Source: Leucocoprinus leucothites (lineage: Eukaryota; Basidiomycota; Agaricomycetes; Agaricales; Agaricaceae). From it: 64,000 nucleotides of DNA. The translations under genes were made by a program, and so were the position numbers. Positions 22,560-34,849 of the stretch are shown in pieces. The notes below the pieces were generated by a model. It saw only the letters and a program-made list of their open reading frames with translations, searched no databases and was not told where the DNA came from. Position 1 is the stretch's first letter, and every line of letters starts with the position of its first letter. The stretch covers positions 1-64,000 of the forward strand of contig JAACJO010000049.1 in the NCBI GenBank assembly GCA_013368445.1, written 5' to 3'.

Positions 22560-25152
22560 ATCCAGATTGGAATCTGGATTTTGAATGATCCACTGGGAAG
22601 ACTCTCATCATTGGTGGATTGATCCAGCTTGATGCAGTCAATGGAATTACTGGATAAAACTCTGGAAATAAGATCATTCAGGGCAGGTTTTAAATCTGGG
22701 AGTTGGAAAGTAGATGCAATTGTGTCTATGAGTTGTCATCAAATCCCTGGATCTTGAGCTAGGTGAAGAGCAAGATATGGTGTGATCTGAGTTGTGTGGC
22801 AGGGGGATGGAGCTTTTTCATCTGGAAGATTTTGTAGTAGTGTGGCTTCATAAAAGTAATTGGCCATTCTGGGGTTTAGAAGGCCTTGGCCTCCTAGCAA
22901 GGATCCAACTGGGTTAATTAATGAGAAGAGTTCTATTGAGGAGGTGATCTTTAGATCTTTGGGATGTGATAAGGGATAGTCAAGTTCAATTGGATCTGGA
23001 GAGATTGGGATAGAGGCTAATGAAATTTGTGAAGCAGCCATGCATGTTGCCAGGTCAAAACACATGAGTTTGTTGAGTAAATCAAGGTGTCTGCAGATCT
23101 GACCCTCATAGCCATGATTATTGCTTGCACAAGCAGGTTTCTTGACAACCTCAATATGTGCATCCTCAGTAGTGTCTGCAGACCACTGTATGGCTGCACC
23201 ATTTGCTTTGATATTTGAAGACACACTTTGCAAGAACTCTAGTTTTGGAATGTACCAGTTATTGATGACCCTCTTAGTTCCCTGGCATCCTTCACAGTCA
23301 ATGATGGACTGCTTGTGAAGGTGAAATGTCTTCAGTGAGTTATTGATGTTTGTAATAGTATGCTTTGAGATAATTGAAGCTTGTGCCCAGTATCCAAAAT
23401 CCAGTAGAGAGCAGATTGCAATTAGAAATGAGGGTGTCACAGCACCAGCAATTGCTGGGACCAGATATTTTTGAATCTTGGGGTGGTCACAGCCTGACAC
23501 TTGTTTAAAGCATGAAATACCACTTGAAAAATGATGAAGACCAGTGTGGGGGTGTAATATAGAGAATCAAAAATCAAGTTCCTAAGATTCAACAACCTGT
23601 ATGCACCAACAAACATCATGATCCCAGAACATCTTGTGCCAGTGATGAAGGAGCTCAGGTGTTAGAAACATAGATGGTTCTGCAAGTGCCCAATCTCACC
23701 AGAATGGGTGGTGCACACCATTAAGTCAATCTGCAGAGGCAGCTTTTGAGTAGGCATCAAGGTCCCATGGATTTGTAGAAGCTTCAATTGCTTGGAGCTT
23801 TGTAAGCATGTGTAATGCAAGGCATGGAGGGTGCTGAAAATCATCACCAAACTCTCAAAAAGTTGCAGTTATGATAGAGGATGTTTTGCCACCTACTTCA
23901 GCAATGAGTGTGGACTCTGGGGTATCAACAATATATGCTGCAAGAGGTATGAAGCACCATCAAAGGGAACCAACAGGGTCTGACATCAGAACACCCATTC
24001 TTGCCACTTCTTTTAATGGTGCAAGGACAATATCCAGACATTCATGAAATAACCTGTTGCCTAAGATACTGTGAATAGCCCTCTTCTGTTGCAGATAGTG
24101 GGGAATAGGAAGAAGAGCAAGCAGCTGAAATGCATGATTTGCAGCCTTGTTCTGAAATTCCATATCAATATTTGCATGGCTTATTAAGAGTGGGTGTGCT
24201 ACTTGACCTCCTGTCATGTGGGTAATATTTGTCTTGTCAGAAGATAAGATGTTGCCTAGCAAGGTGGCACCAGGGGGTAACTAGTGTTTCATTTATTTGT
24301 GAGATTTATATTAAACAACAGACTTTAGGAAATAACAAGTCTAACCTGCATGTGCCAAGCACAATTACTGAATAACCACTCAGTGTATAATCATACTGTT
24401 GATGTAGCACTCAAAGAGCTGGAATGGTGAGAACTTTATGTGGTCCTTCAATAAGGGACTTCAGATAAGATCCTGCAAGCATTCAAGAGGGTTTCAGAAG
24501 CAGAGAAACAATGGTGATTTTGTTGAGACCTTTGGGGTTATTTCTTGGCATTTCCATGTTGGACCAGGTGGCAGAGCTTCACTTCAACTGCAGAGGTCAT
24601 GAGCAGTTGAGAATGAAAGTTTAAGGGCCTTGATCTGAATAGATACCCAGAAATCAGCCAACCTACTAATTGAGAATACTGAACACAACCCACAAGATCT
24701 AGTTTTGGGAAATCATCAATTGCCACATTGCTGAGATCAGAGTTGAGCAGAAAAGATGCCAGTTCCCACTCCTCTCAGGAAAAAAATGGGTAAAAAATAT
24801 TCTGAGCCCTTGCCTCTTCATGGTCATGTTTCCAGAATTCATCCATGAATGTTTGCCCCTGAGCAGGGAGTACTTTGGGTGGTACAGGGTATTATTGCAC
24901 ATGAAATGCCTCCTCAGCAAAATCATCTGATATAGTGGGCCCATCAAAATCATTTGAAAAAAGCATATCAGACATATCAAGGTCTATGTTGTCTGTTGGC
25001 ATAGCCTGGCCTTCCATCCATTGATTCCTAGAAAGGGAGTAGCATGGTGAATTCAGATGATTTATGTGCCAGAGTAAGTTTGATTGAGAGTCAAAGCCTT
25101 TTGGACAAAATAGACATTGGTTGGTGTTTCCTGAGGAGTGGGAGGTGGACAT
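22560..25152 (-). pseudogene. Plavaka-type transposase (CACTA-related), decayed
   Basis: Minus strand from MSTSHSSGN at 25152. The N-terminus has a C2H2-like finger (CLFCPKGFDSQSN, H, HLNSPC). The middle (23960-24262) carries LSSDKTNITHMTGGQVAHPL, IPHYLQQKRA, FHECLDIVLAPLKEVARMGV and MSDPVGSL; the 3' part (22739-23500) has KIQKYLVPAIAGAVTPSFL, ICSLLDFGYWAQ, YIPKLEFLQSV, GAAIQWSADTTEDAH and CFDLATCM. These blocks, in this order, are the Plavaka transposase core. A C-terminal trace (LPSGSFKIQIPIWI) extends it to about 22560. Several frame changes and stops lie at 23.5-23.96 and 24.26-24.9 kb, so it is inactive. I did not find its terminal repeats. Confidence 0.87.
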
Positions 25153-26092
25153 GACTAGACAAGGAAGAGATCCTACTAAGTGTCAGCATGAACTTCGGTA
25201 CTCGGGCATCCCACATTAGTTTCATAATTGATTGCATGATTCAGTGCCTAAAAGTTTGTACAAGGTTTTAGATGCCTGTTGGTGATGGTTTGCTAGGTGA
25301 GTGTGGGAGGATACAAACTGGTAGAATCACTTGGAAGAAATATTAGGGCATTGCCATTGCTATGGGCATCTGTATCACATAATTTCTGAACTACAATCCA
25401 GTGTCATTAAGAGGCTGGAGGTCTGTTTGTGGGCTCTGGATAAGATGAAAGTCAACATGGAGGTTTCATGTTACCTACTCCTATTAATCTCCTATGGGGA
25501 TAAATCCAACTGATAATATCTGGGATATATCATTGTGGGATGGAGGTGCTAAATACTTGTGGGAACTCTAGCCTATGGTAAAAAGTAGAGTAAATGTTGT
25601 TGTCATTGCCTTTGCCACAGATATGCTAATTTGCTGAAGAACAAAGGCCCTCCAGGCTAATAATAGTTCTGAGCCAATTCTACTGGCATTCCTTGTCATG
25701 GTTGATTTTATCCAGATAATGTTTACTTTTGGTCAATTGATACAATTTTATATGGGACTGAGAGAGGTTTTTCAGACAATTATACAATTCAGTTCAGAAG
25801 TGGGATACTCCTTGGAGCTCAAAGGTTTTCAAAGAAATTATTGACAGAAGTTAGACGATTTATACGATTTTATATGCGATTGAAAGCGGCTTTTTATACC
25901 ATTCTGGCGCATATTTTTATATACAATTCGGCTCAGAAGTGCGGGAGATATGAAGCAAATGGTACTGAGGCCACAGAAGTTGGGAGTGTGAGAAAAGCAA
26001 ACCAATCAGTTTTGAAGTCCCCGTTGGGAGTGTGGGAAATGCAAACCTCCCTTCCACAAACCACCAAGCCCCAAAACTGAGCCATTAGGCAG
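25153..26092. other. Intergenic, with an imperfect tandem duplication at 25727-25951
   Basis: No gene seen. Two related ~90-100-bp units lie at about 25727-25812 and 25848-25951, sharing TACRATTTTATATG, GAAAGCGGCTTTTT-like and ACAATTCRGYTCAGAAGTG blocks. The second unit keeps CpG where the first has TpG or CpA. Confidence 0.5.
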
Positions 26093-26655
26093 TTGTTCTC
26101 ATGTGCTACCCTTAGTAATGATTCAGACAGCAATATGAGTGCTGACTCAGATGGGGAAATCAGCGGTGACAGTGCCAATTGTGGTTGCACTCATACTTGT
26201 ACCCTTAACCAGAGGACCACCAGAAAGAAAAAGGTTTCTCCAAGGGGAGGAACTTCTAGGTCTGTTTTAGTCCTTTCATGGTCATATAACTGGCACATCT
26301 CTTGACTTCACACCTCCCAGCAATCAGAGTCCCTATCCTCCTAGTTTACCCCATCCTGCCAATAGCTCCACTTTCCCTGCACTGTGCTCTTTTCAAGGAC
26401 AGATACCTCAGAGTTCATTCCCCCAACTTCTTGCTAGTAGTCCTGTTCACAGGGCTGTTAAACAGTCTAGGATAAATGAGGCTGGTGCAGTCAACATTAC
26501 TCTGGCTGATGTCCATTTTGAAGACTCTTCTATTGGATCTTCATCTTCTGTTCCCATTTCCATCTGCCCCATTACACTAGCAGAGCCATGTAATATTTAT
26601 CCTAAGGGTGTTGTTATTCTCCTAAATCTCAGCTGCATCTGTGATGACTTCAGGT
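26093..26655 (+). pseudogene. Ser/Pro-rich coding fragment, possible N-terminus of the JmjC-like gene
   Basis: An open stretch with SNDSDSNMSADSDGEIS and a Cys-rich patch (CGCTHTCT), then a second frame rich in Ser and Pro (FTPPSNQSPYPPSLPHPA) up to CICDDFR, next to an LTR-like insertion at 26666. It may be the disordered N-terminal part of the gene whose remains lie at 28.3-30.3 kb. Only composition supports this. Confidence 0.3.
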
Positions 26656-26665
26656 ACTGTGAAAC

Positions 26666-27306
26666 TGTTATGTATATTGATTATATCTAGCATTTGTTCT
26701 GTCTATAACACAAAGTTGATATTAGCTTTACTTAAGTAATATTGCAATTATGTTTTCTTGTTATTTGTTCTTGTATTTTCTTGATTGTTTAGTCTCATTT
26801 GTCTTAGCTTATTATAACTCATTTTCTCTTGTTTAGTTTTGTTTATACTTGATGACATGTAATTGTTAAATATAGTGCAGCTATATTTGGACTTATCTTG
26901 TAATCTTGTCAGATGATCAAAGAAGTTCTTCTTTGACAGATCATGTCTTATATAGTTTAATTAGTGTTAAGGAAGCTGTATGCTTCTCTTCTTTTATTAG
27001 AAGCCCTTGACCCTAGTTAATATTAGATACAGACTTGTATCATATATAAGTCATTGACATCTACCAAGGAGAAACATCATTTCTACTTGGTTAGGTGGAG
27101 ACTCAATATGAGCCTTTATCTACAATGTCAAATTGAACTTAAGTCACTTAAGATCTCAATTACTAAAAAGTCTTAACTCTATAATCACTGTATTATACTC
27201 TGACTTTGTAAATAACTTTGTTGCTTACCAAGAAGGAGTCCCCTTTGATAAGATCAAGTCAATACTTATTGTGCCAGCTTAGGACTGGGCTGGTGTCACT
27301 ATAGTA
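26666..27306 (+). repeat. LTR-like repeat, copy B
   Basis: Begins TGTTATGTATATTGATTATA and ends GTGTCACTATAGTA; same family as 14375-14971 and 30301-30913. The terminal CA seen in copy C (TATAACA) is mutated to TATAGTA here. No target duplication remains visible, so it is an old solo LTR or fragment. Confidence 0.75.
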
Positions 27307-28357
27307 TATGAGACTAGTAGGAAGATCTGGTGTGCAGTGATAGATACCAGTCTCTTGGCTATTCCACTCTAACAAACATTGCCATTAGTATGGCCAGAGA
27401 TACAAAGACTTGTAATTCTCTACCCTGATGATGGTATTTTTATTACACTTTAATATTTTGATGTCAACAAGTGCTAATTCAGATCCATAGTCACAATATC
27501 CATTCCTCACTTTTCTTCCCTACTGTCCTCCCTGGCATCAACAAGGTACTTGCTTATCTCTTTTATTTGGTATACTTCATTGAATTAATGCCAAATTTTT
27601 CCGATCTCCCTAGGCCACTGGTTCAGGTCCAGCAGAGGACCACTCTGGTGCTACCCCTATCTTCCAGGCTGATGACAACACAGCACCACTTTACAACCCA
27701 CCAGCCACTGCAGTGATGGTCTCTGGCAGGGACCCTTGTAGTCACAACAGCTCTCCCTCAGGATGAAGTCATGATTCCTCCAGTGGAGGTGATTGATTCT
27801 ACAGCCAGAGCAGAACACACTGTGACTACTCACCAAACTGAGCCAATGATTGCCACTGGGGCTGAAGTACCTGTTACTGAGGTTTCAGTCAACACATGAG
27901 CTGCTACCAGAAATCTGGATCCTCTGACAAACCAATCATGTGCACAGGGACATCAGGACTCATCCTCCACAACTGACACTGAATCATCAACATTTATTGT
28001 TACTGAATCTTTTTGTGATTCACTAGCAAATGCAATTACAAACACTGCATTAACCAATTCAACCCTTCCACCATCTTACTCTTTGTTGTTGGGACCCATG
28101 GTACTATTCACTCTTCCACCCTAGCCTGAGGTAGTTATCACCTTGACTTGTCCTCACAGATAGAGAAAAGGAGTAGAAATGAGTAATACAGTTGGAATTA
28201 CTACAACCACCCTGCAACCAGATGATACTCAATATGTGCGATAGTCAAAATGACTCTTGAAGCCTGTTGAATGATTCAAACAATCATGTCTTGCCCTGCA
28301 GTCAAAACAACCACATAATTCAGGCACAATGAAGCTAGCAAGACATGTAAAGTTGAG

Positions 28358-30290
28358 ATGCAAAAACATGTATCCACTCCTGGTTTGTCATTGTCAGAAC
28401 TTGATTCAGAGGAGGAGGAAGTGGAATCTTTGGAAGGGGAGGAAGTAGACTCAATGGATGTTGACACTGGTACTGAGTTGACTGAGGAGGACTCTGACAT
28501 AATGGAGGTCATGTATTCTGGCACAGTGGACACTCTGAGCATGGTAATGTCGCAAAAGGAAGAAAGTACACTCAGCAATGCCAAATTGGACCTTGAGAAC
28601 CTGGAGAAGACCTATGTTGGATTTCAGGAGGAGATTCTTGTACTGGTGTACCTGTACAATTGAGAAGACAATGTAAGCTGCTTTTATCATGGATATACTT
28701 TGTTTTAATTATTTGCTAATGGCTTGTTTAGATGGCATGGGTGTATAACAAGATGCCCCTTCAAGTTTATGGACTGGTAGGTGGTAAACAATTTTGAATA
28801 TGCTCAATGAGTCTTATATTTTATAGCATTTGTTCCTTGACTCCTTAATATACATCTACAATGTCATGACATGCAAGGGCCAAGACTGGAGACCTGCTGC
28901 TCATGTAAGATTCAAAACATACACCTGAGACAAACTCTCCTTGCTCACTTTTTTGCTTCATAGTGTTCTTGCCACAATTGGATGGCTACAATTCAACAAT
29001 CACTGCCAAACAATCCCAGTGAATGGCAGTTTTCAAATCACCTCAGTATGACAGTTTGCAAATCATCTACATTTCACAGTTATACAGTCACAATGAAGAA
29101 CAACATATTCTGAGACTGAAATATCATCTTGATTCCTGATGAAATCCAACAAGGGTAGGACTTACCTAGGAATGTCACTGCTAAAATGCTGGATGATTTA
29201 CTGGGCAATGCAGCAAGGCCCTACTGGATTCAGGATGAGTTTGTCTTCTCAAATGCATGAATGGTTCCTCATCATTTACAGACTTTGATTATCCTAGTTA
29301 TACTGGTGCTGCTAATTTCAACCATCCTGCTACCATAATCAGCAACAACACAATGGAAGGTAGTATCTGAACATTCCAAGCAAGACACCTCCCAATTGTG
29401 GATGAGCAGCCACTAAATGGACCAAATGACTTATCATCTAGAGCTGCTACTTGGAAAGCTGCATCTGGATATTTCTTCCTAGGTGATACCATTCCAGCAT
29501 TAACATTGTCTATCTCCTTCTATCACACTGGCAACATGCATGCATATTTGTAGTTCAAGATTGCCCCTAATGGTTTGGCCATGTGTGCTGTAATCAATCA
29601 TGGCAAAATACTCTGGATTGTTGCCATACCCAAAAAACAGAACAACGGAACAACTTGCATGCCTGAAAATCATGGCTAATGGGCTAGTGTGATTTGAAAT
29701 GGCAAAATTGATCCAGCCTACTTTGAATTTTGTCCAGTTGAACTTTGTATGGGCATAGAGCTGTGAGTTCTTCTATTATAATTTATAGACCCAATCCTGA
29801 TATTTATGTGAATACTCATACAGCCATCAATGTTGTTCACCTCAATATACCTTGAACACTCCATTGCTGCAGTTGACTATTTCTACAACTCTGCTACTCT
29901 CTGCCAGTCTATTTTTGGCTACTATCACATATTTGTTCATTGTGCAGACCTTGCTGATGTTGTTCAAAGCCAAGCTGCACATGCAATATTCCATCATATT
30001 TTGATTGTTCTATATATGAAGTTTATTGCCAAGGACAAATCAACAGGTATGGTTATTCCTTCATCCCACATTTTGCAACCACTGAATTACCAACTGACCT
30101 GGGTGCATCTCCATGGCCACAGTTAGAAGCATGACACCATCCCCAACATCTCTACTCATGAAGGACTTATTGACCTCATGCATCTCTGCATAATTCTGGA
30201 ACTTGGAGGTGGAGTTTATCTGCCAGCTGATGCACCTGACTATGGGGATTTTGGCTGCCACACAAGGGACAATATCATGTCTATAAGAGC
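28358..30290 (+). pseudogene. JmjC-like (cupin-fold) domain gene, heavily eroded
   Basis: An acidic opening block (LDSEEEEVESLEGEEVDS, 28358-28663) is followed by small exon-like stretches (MPLQVYGL; VMTCKGQDWRPAAH; CSCHNWMATIQQS; DLLGNAARPYWIQDEFV). Then come FYHTGNMHAYL, a stop, FKIAPNGLAMCAV, GKILWIVAIPKK, and from 29830 EHSIAAVDYFYNSATL with GYYHIFVH. The pattern 'H/T-x-x-G-x-x..., GAKLW-x-x-A-x-P, GGHFY-x-x-x-T, G-x-x-H-x-F' is that of JmjC-like 2-oxoglutarate oxygenase domains common in basidiomycete gene families. The iron-binding HxD would align with KIA and the final His with Tyr, so even the residual fold lacks metal ligands. Multiple stops and frame changes. The call is by pattern only. 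Confidence 0.45.
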
Positions 30291-30300
30291 CCATGCATGT

Positions 30301-30913
30301 TGTTATATATATTGATTATATCTAGCATTTGTTCCATCTACAATACAAAGTCAATATTAGCTTTACTTAAGTAATATCACAATTATGTTTTCATCTTATT
30401 TGTCTTTGTATTTTTTAGTTTGTTTGGTTTTGTTTACGTTTTGATGACACATGATTATTAAATATAGCTGTGCTATATTTGGACTTACCTTGTGATCAAT
30501 CAGATGATCAAAGAAGAACTAAGAACTTCTAAAGCTTCTTTGACAGATTGCATCTTATATAGTTTAATTAGTGTTAAGGAAGCTGTACACTTCTCTTCTT
30601 TCATTAGAAGCCCTTAGCCCTAGTTAATATTAGATACAGACTTGTATCATATATAAGTCGTCGACATCTACCAAGGAGAAACATCGTTTCTACTTGGTTA
30701 GGTGGAGACTCAATACGAGCCTTTATCTATACAAAGTCGAATTGAACTTAAGCTCTAAGATCTCAATTACTGAAGTCTTTATTATTATAATCGCTGTATT
30801 ATAACTCTGACTTAGTAAATGATTTTGTTGCTTACTGAGAAGGAGTCCCCTTTGATAAGATCTACTCGATACTTATCACGCCAGCTTAGGACCAGGCCAG
30901 CGTCACTATAACA
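30301..30913 (+). repeat. LTR-like repeat, copy C (most complete)
   Basis: 613 bp, TGTTATATATATTG...CACTATAACA, with matching TGTTAT/ATAACA tips. It retains more CpG than copies A and B. The flanking 5-mers (CATGT and CCCTG) do not match, so no target duplication is left. It lies between the 3' ends of the JmjC-like and Spt5-like relics. Confidence 0.78.
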
Positions 30914-31030
30914 CCCTGTCCACCCTCCATGAAATGGAACCACCTCACACTCCTTGGTTCCAAACCTGTGGATTTTGAATCATTTGCTGAGATCTTGTCC
31001 TTCAGCAAGGCAATGAGTGTTCTGGGAGTT

Positions 31031-33516
31031 TCATGTTGGATGAACAGGATCTACATAATAGAAGGGGACCAGAAGATGACCAGAAACTTGCAAGAAAAAC
31101 TTGACATGATCCCCACTTAGCCCTTTGTAAAACCCATTATTACCATTCCATTTACCGCTTTTGTATGCACCATAGCTTTGAATCAAGAGCATCAAAGTTC
31201 CAAAGGAATCACAATGGGGAATTTCCATCAGCCAGCAAGTTTCCACTAGTACAGCAGGTAAATAAATGATATCAATTAAGAGAAAACAACAAACATACAA
31301 ACTGTTCCTGTTGGCAGCTCAGGAGGAGAAAAATCTGCTGACCAAGGGTTCTTTAAACCTGATGGGTTTTCTTTGAGCTCAGGAGTGCCAGGCCATTTGT
31401 CCTTGTCCTCAGAAGTAGTGGTTAACATGGAGCACATTGCAGGAATCATGTGAACTGGCTCCAATTCTAATTTGTCATTGAGCTGAAACCACTTGTAAAT
31501 GTCACTACAATCAATTAAGCAAAGGGTAAGGGACATCATACAGGGTACTCACAGCTCAAATGCTAGGACCCTGAGATTGACTTCTTTGAGTTGATGTCAT
31601 GCTGAAGTGTATGAAGCTTGTAGCTCAACCATTGCCTTTTGACATGCAGAGATCATCTTTACCATACCAGAACGACCCTTCAATGGGCCCTTAATTACCG
31701 TAACAGGAAGATTCTCATAAATGCCTAGCTCATCCTCCTTTATACTGACCAATCTGCCTTCGTAATGAATGAGCTTGGTTACATTATACTCAGGGTTTTG
31801 GCCAAGCTGATGTTTGACCTCCACAAATTCAGTGAGTGACATTATTACATCAAAATGCTTGCCCTGGCAAAATTTTGGGAATGTAATTGTTAAATTGTTT
31901 GATCCAGTGCAGAACACTCACTGATCCTTTGGGGTCATACAGGGTAATCTGATCAATTTCATTGACAATGTTTGTGACCCAGCTGGATTGCCCAGTCAGA
32001 TCTCCAGCTTTGACCCTGATATAGTCTTCTATCTTGTAATATCAGTGGATTGAATGAAGCGGGATCCGAATGGTATCTGTGAGGTCTGAGTCAGTAATTG
32101 GTAGGCGTACATAGGCAAATGAGTCTAACATAGCATCAACTACTCCAACATGTCCTATGTAGTTCTCGTTGGTATTAATGTTTGATGCTGTAGGAGGTAC
32201 AAGAACTTGGTCATCCTTTTTTAAGACCCAGTTTCCTGCCAGTCGAAGGATATGTAATTTTATGGAGCTAGGGATGGAAAAACATTTCATGAAAGGTGTG
32301 ACATCCGAAAGTTGTGGGTAAACTTTGGTGGGATAGTACTCAGCACTGTTCACTACAAGTTCCTGAAGGCCAGATGAGTCAAAAGTAAGGTAGGAGTTGT
32401 GAGGGGGGCTGAAGTCAAGGTGAATGTCATGGTAACTGTACTTTGCATTAGTGCTAGAACCATGAGTCATAACACTCAAGGGTCCAGAGATGTCTTGGGC
32501 TTTCTGGAGATTAAAAGGCTGGGCTGCAGGGCGTTTGTGTGGAGCTTTGTCTGGATTAACAGACTGTAGAGGCCTGTAGTAGTGAATGCAAGGTACCATG
32601 ATCACTCTGAGCATGTCTTGGTGCAGGACTTCTTTAATAATAGCAAGGTCTTTCCTATATGGGGATTTCTTCAAGTGGATCCACATATACAGCCGGGGTG
32701 TCCAGATACTGGGAGAACAACTCAAGAACTTCATTGCATCCAGCTGAGTGACAACCCGAGTTTCCCACCATTGGACACCAGGGAGCAGCCTGCACAAAGT
32801 AGCAACATCGTACAACATTTTAGCTTCAATGTAAATCACTCTAGTGATACCGGGAAAGGTATAAGCGCTTCTAGGAGGGGCGCTATGATGGTGGAGTCCC
32901 CCCTCTTTGGCAACTTTCAGAATATTATAAATTGTCAACTCCTGAGTACCAGCCTATAAGTCCAAGTCAGAGATTCATTGGAGGATAGTAGGTTAGACAA
33001 GGCTTACACGGACTGGGACTTCCCATGTCAGCCAATCCCCTGCATTGGGAGGAATACTCCTGAGTGTATGGGCTCTTAGCCAGTCTCTCAACTCTGGGCT
33101 TAGGTGCTTAGTGGTGTGCTCAAATCTTGAGGTGGGAAAGGTGTCATTGCCTTGTTCAGACCTGCCAGCATTATTGTTAACCCATCTCACAGCACAATCT
33201 GCAAGATAAGAATCATTTCAACTCAATTCTTTCTCTAGATTGAGTCTTGTGAGAGATGAAATATTCTCACTGATATCTCTATCATTAGTAATATAGTCTA
33301 AAGAACTAGTAAGATCCTTGTCGTTAGTCATTAGAAGTGCGTACTGTCTTTGATCCCATCTTCTTCCTCCTCATCCTCATTGTCTTCATCAACAGCTGCT
33401 TCAATATCAATGAATGGATTGTGGGATGGGCCTTCAAGGTGTGGACATTTGCAAGCAGGACTAGAGTGACTAGATTGGCTATATACATCCTGATGATAGC
33501 TCAGATTGTTACACAA
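31031..33516 (-). pseudogene. Spt5-like protein (NGN plus KOW domains), decayed
   Basis: Minus strand. An acidic N-terminus (NPFIDIEAAVDEDNEDEEEE, 33331-33516) is followed by WLTWEVPVRVSL (32993-33190), then in 32042-32938 an NGN-type domain (RSAYTFPGITRVIYIEAK, DVATLCRLLPGVQWW) with a KOW-like segment (LAIIKEVLHQD, VIMVPCIHYYRP). Further KOW units follow: YIRVKAGDLTGQSSWVTNI (about 31985-32040), GPLKGRSGMVKMISA (31597-31917), and a C-terminal unit KSGKWNGNNGFYKGLSGD ending VPFYYVDPVHPT near 31034. Spt5 normally binds RNA polymerase II and promotes elongation. This copy resembles the multi-copy Spt5-like families of mushrooms rather than the single essential gene: it has no CTR repeats and is split by several stops and frame changes. 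Coding traces continue to the edge of LTR copy C. Confidence 0.78.
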
Positions 33517-33923
33517 TATTGTGCCCCAACTAATGAGTACAAACTACTACTTGTTCACTCCCTACTAAACCTGAAGATGATGAGGATTGTCCCTAGTAGG
33601 TTACACTTAATACTGAGTGGTGTTTCTATGATGGCTTGGTTTGCATACCTGGAGCGTCATTTTCATGCAATAGATATCTTCAGATTTATCTAGTGCTCTA
33701 TCTCCCTAATGACCTTACATATTCACTGTGACAGAAAGAAAGGGATGCTATACAGAATATCAGGTATTTAGGCATAATATCCTTTAGGGCCAGCTTAAAA
33801 AAGTCATGTGATATGCCTTTGAATGCATCATATCTCCTGGATTAGTATACACACATTAACAATGACGATCAATTCCTAATTAATGACTAGAGTGTTTGAC
33901 TATAAGCTATTATCGTGACTATA

Positions 33924-34849
33924 CTAAGACATGTGGTCCTGTATGAATGTATTGAAACAAACAAGGCCTATATGACCCTCATAGCGGATCAGGGCTTCCC
34001 TTTGGCCATCACTGCAAGCTTGGGTGGACCACTGCATTGCAACCCAGTCTCCAGTAGAATGGTCAAACTGCTCCAAGCAAGTGTTGTATTCTATCCCATG
34101 TTTCCCAAGCAGCAGCTTATGATTGGCGAGTTGCATAGGCTCGCCTGCCTCTTGAAAAAGAGCTATTCAAATCAGCAATTCGTGATCCTACATTGGTAGT
34201 CAGAAAGAAAACTCTACAAAACATAAATGTAATGTACTTTAGTCCATATAACAAGAGTGTCTAATGGGGAAGGTGACTGGCTGGGAAACAACACCTCCGC
34301 CAGTGCATGGGTGGCTAGTGGAGTAGTATCCGAGATGTGAGAGGATCCCGCTGATGGAGCAACATCAGAGATAATATCAGAAATATGGGATGGTTTTGTT
34401 TGTAATAATTGATGGGTAGTGATCAATGTTCAAAGCTCCTCATCGCTAGCGAGGAGTGCAGGAATGTCAACTGTGGGCTGCAACATATAAAAATGTTGGC
34501 ATTGCACACACTGAGATGGATTTGTGAGCCACACATTTTGAAGATGTTGTCCCAACAAATAGGCACCTACATAAACACCCCATCTACCTGTGTTAACTAA
34601 TGATGGATTGCTAACACTGGTGATCATTTGTCTGGCATGCAGTCCATGGCGGGTACAGAGCAGCATCTGGGGAGGCCTCCCTGCAGCAGCCTTGAGAAAA
34701 TCCCAGATCTTGGACTTGTTCTCAGCTCGAACAGAGGATTTTGTCATGGGCCTGGCCATCATAGCTTGGGGCATTTTCACTGAAGTCCTGAGGTGACTTG
34801 TAGGTGAGTGAGAGGGTTTAGATTGGACACTTAAGTCTGCTCTCACCAT
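33924..34849 (-). pseudogene. Unrecognised minus-strand gene fragments
   Basis: Three adjoining minus-strand stretches: 34430-34849 (MVRADLSVQSKPSHS..., with GLHARQMITSVSNPS and NTGRWGVYVGAYLLGQ), 34214-34426 (Ser/Pro-rich) and 33924-34136 (CLEQFDHSTGDWVAMQW). Length and amino-acid mix suggest real exons of one decayed gene upstream of the Spt5-like relic, but I do not know the family. Confidence 0.3.

Noticed and set aside
26666..30913. LTR copies B and C as the two LTRs of one retrotransposon
   Set aside because: No gag or pol, no polypurine tract before C, no matching target duplication, and the sequence between them carries a JmjC-like gene relic.
33337..33693. Hydrophobic plus-strand open frame that looks like a membrane protein
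   Set aside because: It is the antisense of the acidic N-terminus of the Spt5-like relic; Glu/Asp codons read backwards give Phe/Leu/Ile.
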